From positions 372,001 to 436,000 of the forward strand of contig NZ_CP059220.1 of NCBI RefSeq assembly GCF_014252435.1: a stretch of DNA of 64,000 nt. Direction: 5' to 3'. Under the pieces are notes generated by a model. The model searched no databases, was not told the origin of the DNA, and worked only from the letters and a program-made list of their open reading frames with translations. The DNA comes from Blattabacterium cuenoti. Lineage in GTDB: Bacteria; Bacteroidota; Bacteroidia; Flavobacteriales; Blattabacteriaceae. A program made the position numbers and the translations under genes. This document shows positions 58,770 to 64,000 of the stretch, one piece after another; positions within the stretch are counted from its first letter, which is position 1, and every line of letters begins with the position of its first letter.

Positions 58770-61700
58770 TCATTCTTCTAAACTTATATTTAACCCTAAT
58801 CCTTTCAATTCATAACGAAGAACGTTAAAAGATTCAGGATTATTAGGTTCTGGCATTTCTATTCCTTTTACTATCGATTCATATGTTTTAGCTCTTCCTA
58901 CCACATCATCCGATTTTACTGTTAAAATCTCACGTAAAATGTTAGATGCACCAAAAGCTTCTAAAGCCCAAACTTCCATTTCGCCAAAACGTTGTCCTCC
59001 AAATTGAGCTTTTCCACCCAATGGTTGTTGAGTAATTAAAGAATAGGGACCTATTGAACGAGAATGCATTTTATCATCAACCATATGACCTAATTTCAAC
59101 ATATATATCACACCAACTGTTGCTCGTTGATCAAATCTTTCACCAGTTTCACCATCAAATAAATAAGTAGTTCCAAATTTTGGAATTCCAGATTTAGAAG
59201 TATATTCAGTTATTTGTTCAATAGTAGCTCCATCAAATATAGGTGTTGAAAATTTTACATTCAAATTTTGACCAGCCCAACCTAATACTGTTTCGTATAT
59301 TTGTCCAATATTCATTCTAGAAGGAACTCCTAGTGGATTTAAAACAATATCTACAGTGCTCCCATCTTCTAAAAACGGCATATCTTCTTCTCGAAGAATA
59401 CGAGCTACTACTCCTTTATTGCCATGTCGACCTGCCATTTTATCGCCAACTTTTAATTTCCTTTTTTTTGCAATATAGACTTTTGCCATTTTTACAATTC
59501 CAGATGGAAGTTCATCTCCAATTGTAATTGAAAATTTTTTATGTTTAAAATTACTTATTAAATCATTGACTGACATTTTATAATTATGTATTATTTCTGA
59601 TGACAATTCGTCGTTTTCATCATTATTAGTCCAATTATCAATTCGAATTTTGATATAATCTGAAATATTCATCAATAATTTTTCATCAAAAATAGTACCT
59701 TCCGATACAACTTGATTTCCATTTTCATCTATTATTCCATTCACACATACTTTACCAGATAATACATGTACTAATTTTTTCAAAAGAGAATTTCGAATAT
59801 TCAATAAGTTTTTTTTGTGTTCTTTTTCTAATTTTTCAATTTCAATCTTATCACGAATTCTAGTATTTTTATCTTTTATACTTTTACTAAATAATTTTGT
59901 ATCAATGACAACACCAAATAAAGAAGGATCAGCTCTTAACGATGCATCTTTGACATTTCCTGCTTTTTCTCCAAAAATAGCTCTCAACAATTTTTCTTCT
60001 GGAGTTGGATCTGATTCTCCTTTTGGAGTTATTTTTCCAATCAAAATATCACCTGGTCTTACTTCAGCACCTACACGAATGATTCCATTTTCATCTAAAT
60101 CTTTAGTTGCATCTTCACTAACATTTGGAATATCATTTGTTAATTCTTCCATTCCCAATTTTGTATCACGTACTTCTAAAGAATATTCGTCTATGTGAAT
60201 AGATGTAAACCAATCTTCTCGCACTACTCTTTCTGAAATTAAAACCGCATCTTCAAAATTATATCCATTACAAGGAATAAATGCTGCTTTTAAATTCCTT
60301 CCTAAAGATAATTCTCCATTTTCTGTAGCATATCCTTCACATAACATTTGTCCTTTTTTAATACTCATTCCTTTTTTAACGATAGGTCTTAAATTAATAC
60401 ATGTATTTTGATTTGTTTTTCTAAATTTAATTAAATTATAAACTTTTATGTCAGATTCAAAACTAACTAAAGATTCCTGATCATTTCTATAATAACGAAT
60501 TTTGATTTGATTTGCATCTACATATTCTATCAATCCTTCATATTCTGCATGAATTAAGATTCTAGAATCTATTGCTATTTGTTTCTCCATACCAGTACCT
60601 ACTATAGGTGATTCTGGTTTTAATAAAGGAACAGCTTGACGCATCATATTTGATCCCATAAGAGCTCTATTTGCATCATCATGTTCTAAAAATGGAATGA
60701 GAGATGCAGATATAGATGAAATTTGATTTGGCGCAATATCAATATAATCTACTTGACTAGGTGTTACAACTGGAAAATCTCCATCTTCACGAGCTATAAT
60801 TCGATTAGAATGAAAAGATCCATTGTTATTAATAGCATTTGATTGTACAATTACCTTCCCTTCTTCTTCTTCTGCACTTAAATATTTTATATCCATATTC
60901 ATATATACTACTCCATTATGAACTGTTCTATAAGGAGTTTCAATAAAACCCATTTTATTTATTTTAGCAAAAACAGAAAGAGAAGATATTAATCCTATAT
61001 TAGGACCTTCAGGCGTTTCTATTGGACATAATCTACCATAATGAGAATAATTAACATCTCTTACTTCAAAACCAGCTCTCTCTCTCGATAAACCACCAGG
61101 ACCTAATGCAGACATCCTTCTTTTATGTGTAATTTCAGAAAGAGGATTAGTTTGATCCATAAATTGAGACAATTGGTTGGTACCAAAAAAAGTATTGATA
61201 ACGGAAGAAAGAGTTTTCGCATTAATCAAATCTGAAGGAGTAAAAACTTCATTATCTCGAACATTCATTCGTTCTTTTATTGTTCTAGCCATTCTAGATA
61301 AACCAATACTAAACTGAGTATATAATTGTTCTCCTACTGTTCTGACTCTTCTATTGGATAAATGATCGATATCATCTACTTCTCTTTTAGAATTAAACAG
61401 AGCATTTAAATGTTCAATTATAGCAATAATATCTTGTTTTGTTAAAACTAAATGATTTGAATGGATTTTTAATCCCAAACGTTTATTTAAACGATACCTA
61501 CCTACTGGTCCTAAACTATATCTTGCATCTGAGAAAAAAAGTTTATCTATAATACCTCTAGCAGTTTCTTCATCTGGTGGTTCCGTATTTCTTATTTGTT
61601 TATAAATATATTCCACTGCTTCTTTTTCAGAATTCGTAGGATCCTTTTGAAGAGTATTATATATAATAGAATAATCATTTTTTCTACCATATGCTTTATG

Positions 61701-62585
61701 TAATAAAATTGTTTTTATTTCATGATCATTGATAATATTTATATGCTCTTCTTTTAAAAGAATATCTCTATCAATAAGCACTTCATTTCTTTCTATAGAA
61801 ACTACTTCTCCTGTATCTTCATCTACAAAATCTTCATGCCATATTTTTAAAACTCTTGCAGCTAATGTCCTTCCTAAAATTTTATCTTTTGAATCATCTT
61901 GTACTTTTACTTCTTCAGATAAATCAAATATATTCAATATATCCTTATCTCTTTCATATCCTATAGCACGAAGTAAAGTCGTCATTGGTAGTTTTTTCTT
62001 TCGATCAATGTAAGCATACATAATATTATTAATATCCGTAGCAAATTCTATCCATGAACCCTTAAATGGAATAATTCGAGCAGAATAAAGTTTAGTACCA
62101 TTAGCATGATGAGATTGTCCGAAGAACACTCCAGGAGATCGATGTAATTGCGATACAATAACCCTTTCCGAACCATTGAAAATAAAAGAACCAGAAGGAG
62201 TCATATATGGACATGTTCCTAAATAAACATCTTGAATTACAGTTTCAAAATCTTCATGTTCAGGATCCGTACAATACAATTTTAATTTCGCTTTTAAAGG
62301 AACACTATAAGTTAATCCTCTTTCTATACATTCTTCTATTGAATATCTAGGTGAATCAATAGAATAACCTTTGAATTCCAAAACAAAAGAATTTCTTGCA
62401 TCAGAAATTGGAAAATTTTCCATAAAGGCCTTAAAAAGACCTTCATTTTTTATATTATTTCGTTTTGTATCTAATTGAAAAAATTCTTTAAATGATTTAA
62501 TTTGAATTTCTAAAAAATCCGGATATTTCTCCGGTTGTTTGGATGAAGAGAATGTAATCCTTTCTGTTATATTATCTGTCTTCAC
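58770..62585 (-). CDS. rpoB: RNA polymerase subunit beta
   Basis: The 1271-residue product carries the beta lobes, the rifampicin-binding cluster ([24 protein letters not shown], then [18 protein letters not shown]), the flap, the [14 protein letters not shown] catalytic-face motif and the C-terminal clamp [15 protein letters not shown]. It begins [14 protein letters not shown], upstream of which 45 bp lead back to rplL. Length is like other Bacteroidota beta subunits. Confidence 0.99.
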   Translation of the reverse strand: MKTDNITERITFSSSKQPEKYPDFLEIQIKSFKEFFQLDTKRNNIKNEGLFKAFMENFPISDARNSFVLEFKGYSIDSPRYSIEECIERGLTYSVPLKAKLKLYCTDPEHEDFETVIQDVYLGTCPYMTPSGSFIFNGSERVIVSQLHRSPGVFFGQSHHANGTKLYSARIIPFKGSWIEFATDINNIMYAYIDRKKKLPMTTLLRAIGYERDKDILNIFDLSEEVKVQDDSKDKILGRTLAARVLKIWHEDFVDEDTGEVVSIERNEVLIDRDILLKEEHINIINDHEIKTILLHKAYGRKNDYSIIYNTLQKDPTNSEKEAVEYIYKQIRNTEPPDEETARGIIDKLFFSDARYSLGPVGRYRLNKRLGLKIHSNHLVLTKQDIIAIIEHLNALFNSKREVDDIDHLSNRRVRTVGEQLYTQFSIGLSRMARTIKERMNVRDNEVFTPSDLINAKTLSSVINTFFGTNQLSQFMDQTNPLSEITHKRRMSALGPGGLSRERAGFEVRDVNYSHYGRLCPIETPEGPNIGLISSLSVFAKINKMGFIETPYRTVHNGVVYMNMDIKYLSAEEEEGKVIVQSNAINNNGSFHSNRIIAREDGDFPVVTPSQVDYIDIAPNQISSISASLIPFLEHDDANRALMGSNMMRQAVPLLKPESPIVGTGMEKQIAIDSRILIHAEYEGLIEYVDANQIKIRYYRNDQESLVSFESDIKVYNLIKFRKTNQNTCINLRPIVKKGMSIKKGQMLCEGYATENGELSLGRNLKAAFIPCNGYNFEDAVLISERVVREDWFTSIHIDEYSLEVRDTKLGMEELTNDIPNVSEDATKDLDENGIIRVGAEVRPGDILIGKITPKGESDPTPEEKLLRAIFGEKAGNVKDASLRADPSLFGVVIDTKLFSKSIKDKNTRIRDKIEIEKLEKEHKKNLLNIRNSLLKKLVHVLSGKVCVNGIIDENGNQVVSEGTIFDEKLLMNISDYIKIRIDNWTNNDENDELSSEIIHNYKMSVNDLISNFKHKKFSITIGDELPSGIVKMAKVYIAKKRKLKVGDKMAGRHGNKGVVARILREEDMPFLEDGSTVDIVLNPLGVPSRMNIGQIYETVLGWAGQNLNVKFSTPIFDGATIEQITEYTSKSGIPKFGTTYLFDGETGERFDQRATVGVIYMLKLGHMVDDKMHSRSIGPYSLITQQPLGGKAQFGGQRFGEMEVWALEAFGASNILREILTVKSDDVVGRAKTYESIVKGIEMPEPNNPESFNVLRYELKGLGLNISLEE

Positions 62586-62630
62586 TAATTTTATATAATT
62601 AATGGATGATATAAAAAAATATATTTATGT

Positions 62631-63002
62631 TTATTTTAGTTCTACTTTAGCTCCTAATTCTTCAAATCTATTTTTCATATTATTTGCTTCTTTTTTATTT
62701 ACAGATTCTTTAATAATACTAGGAACATTATCAGCTAAATCTTTAGATTCTTTTAGCCCTTTCCCCGTTATTTCTTTAATTAATTTTACTATTGATAATT
62801 TAGAACTTCCAACGGAAGTTAAAGTTATGTTAAAAACACTTTTTGTCACTTCTTTGGAAGATTCATTTAATTTATCAGAATGATTATCCAGTTTTTCTAC
62901 ATTTTTCGGGTTTATTCCATATTTTTCTTTTAAAATAATAATTAATTCACTCACTTCTTTTACTGTTAAACTCACTAATTGTTCCGCTAATTTTTCTATC
63001 AT
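62631..63002 (-). CDS. rplL: 50S ribosomal protein L7/L12
   Basis: Flexible stalk protein that recruits translational GTPases. The 123-residue product has the N-terminal dimerisation domain (IEKLAEQLVSLTVKEVSELI), a hinge and the C-terminal globular domain with ITGKGLKESKDLADNVPSII. Its start lies 7 bp after the rplJ stop. No alternative start. Confidence 0.97.
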   Translation of the reverse strand: MIEKLAEQLVSLTVKEVSELIIILKEKYGINPKNVEKLDNHSDKLNESSKEVTKSVFNITLTSVGSSKLSIVKLIKEITGKGLKESKDLADNVPSIIKESVNKKEANNMKNRFEELGAKVELK

Positions 63003-63009
63003 GTTATTT

Positions 63010-63573
63010 TTATTTTTTATTTTCTACTTTTTTTTCACTTTCATTATATGAAAAAAATTTTAAAATCTGATATATTTGATCTATTGATGATCGATGTAAA
63101 TCTAAAATAAGTTCTCTTATTGAAAATTGAAGAATATATAAAACATCTATAATCAGATCTTCTTTAGATTTAATATTAATAAGAATATCTAAATTTTCAT
63201 TTCCAAAATAAAAAGATTTTTGTACATAAGCGGATTTTAAATAAGGTTTTTGAATATGTTCCTTAATATGAAATTTTTTAATAATATTTGGTATTATATT
63301 TTCTACATTTTTATTTGAATATAATATCGTTGTATTTCCATTTAAAACAGGAAAAAAAGGATTGAGCTCTTGATCTTTACTATTTTCAATAGTTTTTTTC
63401 AAAAGAGTATTCTTCACTATTTTCATTCGAATTCCAAAATCATTAAAATTTTTCCTTAAAAAAGTTATTTGATTAGAATTTAAATAAGAAATGTCGATCA
63501 AATATATTACTTTATTATTAGATATTAAATTTGATAAATTCAATAGTTCCTTTCTCTTTTTTATTTTATTCAT
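63010..63573 (-). CDS. rplJ: 50S ribosomal protein L10
   Basis: Base of the L7/L12 stalk. The 187-residue product begins MNKIKKRKELLNLSNLISNN, has FNDFGIRMKIVKNTLLKKTI near 50-65 and the C-terminal L12-binding helix IDQIYQILKFFSYNESEKKV. It is somewhat longer than the E. coli protein (165 residues) because of C-terminal Lys/Glu residues. It overlaps rplA by 4 bp. Confidence 0.94.
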   Translation of the reverse strand: MNKIKKRKELLNLSNLISNNKVIYLIDISYLNSNQITFLRKNFNDFGIRMKIVKNTLLKKTIENSKDQELNPFFPVLNGNTTILYSNKNVENIIPNIIKKFHIKEHIQKPYLKSAYVQKSFYFGNENLDILINIKSKEDLIIDVLYILQFSIRELILDLHRSSIDQIYQILKFFSYNESEKKVENKK

Positions 63574-64000
63574 TTTTTTACAAAAATTTGATGGTCTACT
63601 GAAATAGAATTACTCATAGTAGTAGATAAAAAAATACTCTTTATATAATCTCCTTTAGAAGAAGGAGGCTTACTATGAATCAATTTTTTCATAAATTCTT
63701 TTACATTCTCCAATAAATGTTTACATGAAAAAGAAATTTTTCCTACTGATGAATGAATAATTCCATAACGATCTGACTTAAAAAAAATTCTTCCACATTT
63801 TATTTCTTTCACCAGTTTTTCTGGATTGACAGATACAGTCCCCATATTTAAACTTGGCATTAATCCTTTAGGTCCTAAAATTTTAGAAATAGATCGTATC
63901 TGATTCATTACATTAGGCATAGATATTACTACATCTATATTTGTCCATCCATTTTTTATTTTTTCAATATAATCTAGTCCTACATAATCAGCTCCATATT
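63570..64000 (-). CDS. rplA: 50S ribosomal protein L1 (partial, 5' end outside window)
   Basis: L1 forms the mobile stalk near the E site. The frame is open to the window edge, giving the C-terminal part: YGADYVGLDYIEKIKNGWTN, then VVISMPNVMNQIRSISKILG, PKGLMPSLNMGTVSVNPEKL and SSVGKISFSCKHLLENVKEFM. The Met at 63920 is internal, since homology continues upstream of it. First gene visible of the L1-L10-L12-beta-beta' operon. nusG and rplK are expected just beyond the edge. Confidence 0.96.
   Translation of the reverse strand, partial: YGADYVGLDYIEKIKNGWTNIDVVISMPNVMNQIRSISKILGPKGLMPSLNMGTVSVNPEKLVKEIKCGRIFFKSDRYGIIHSSVGKISFSCKHLLENVKEFMKKLIHSKPPSSKGDYIKSIFLSTTMSNSISVDHQIFVKK

Overview
The window is a very AT-rich, gene-dense stretch of a bacterial chromosome with Bacteroidota/Flavobacteriia-type housekeeping genes. 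Clade markers include the unusual Bacteroidota omega subunit (rpoZ), a PUR-alpha/DUF3276 protein, a NusB with a long N-terminal extension, a 35-residue ribosomal protein Thx, and an SRP RNA with the GGAA loop. Extreme AT bias, overlapping convergent genes, long poly-A tracts inside genes and decayed spacers point to an obligate insect endosymbiont. The retained set (folate, menaquinone and lysine/diaminopimelate enzymes, KDO phosphatase, MATE exporter, ferritin, glycine cleavage T protein) fits Blattabacterium, the cockroach symbiont, better than the smaller Sulcia genomes. That assignment is inference from gene content. No insertion sequences, prophage or CRISPR arrays were seen.

Layout. 1-14.0 kb: 23 consecutive minus-strand genes, rplM-rpsI-rpsB-tsf-gpmI-map-rpsL-rpsG-fusA-rpsJ through the S10/spc ribosomal genes, running off the left edge inside rplE. 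14.0-16.6 kb: dnaK on the plus strand behind a divergent control region, then a 490-bp spacer with hairpins. 16.6-26.1 kb: ftsH, rsfS, birA, yidC, pyrG, the SRP RNA gene, clpX, obgE, adk. 26.3-30.7 kb: lpdA, a small transaldolase, rpoZ, ferritin, dapA and an RRM protein. 30.8-37.7 kb: pncB, miaB, a sigma-54 activator, secG, groES-groEL, kdsC. 37.7-41.3 kb: DUF3276 protein, a 460-bp decayed spacer, nusB-yajC-coaE-thx, a membrane zinc protease. 41.4-52.8 kb: ndh, menF and a hotdog thioesterase (menaquinone side), idi, queD-like, gcvT, MATE, a DEAD-box helicase, aroC, miaA, tRNA-Val and folC. 52.8-64 kb: glnS (no ordinary start codon) converging on the rplA-rplJ-rplL-rpoB-rpoC operon, which runs off the right edge inside rplA.

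The most interesting signal is a possible sigma-54 chaperone regulon. An activator protein with a sigma-54 contact loop and a C-terminal Fis helix-turn-helix, but no sensory domain, is encoded just upstream of secG-groES-groEL. Both groES and dnaK have -24/-12-like promoters (GG and GC/GG elements with exact sigma-54 spacing), and both have a GTCAT/ATGAC dyad at nearly the same distance upstream (about 50 bp before the -24 GG). rpoN itself is not in the window. Other notable observations: a perfect 20-bp-arm palindrome inside menF that does not change protein length, a tRNA-Val gene whose 3' end doubles as the antisense of the miaA C-terminus, glnS without ATG/GTG/TTG, a methionine aminopeptidase with an Asp-to-Glu change at a metal ligand, and an L24 lacking its C-terminal segment.
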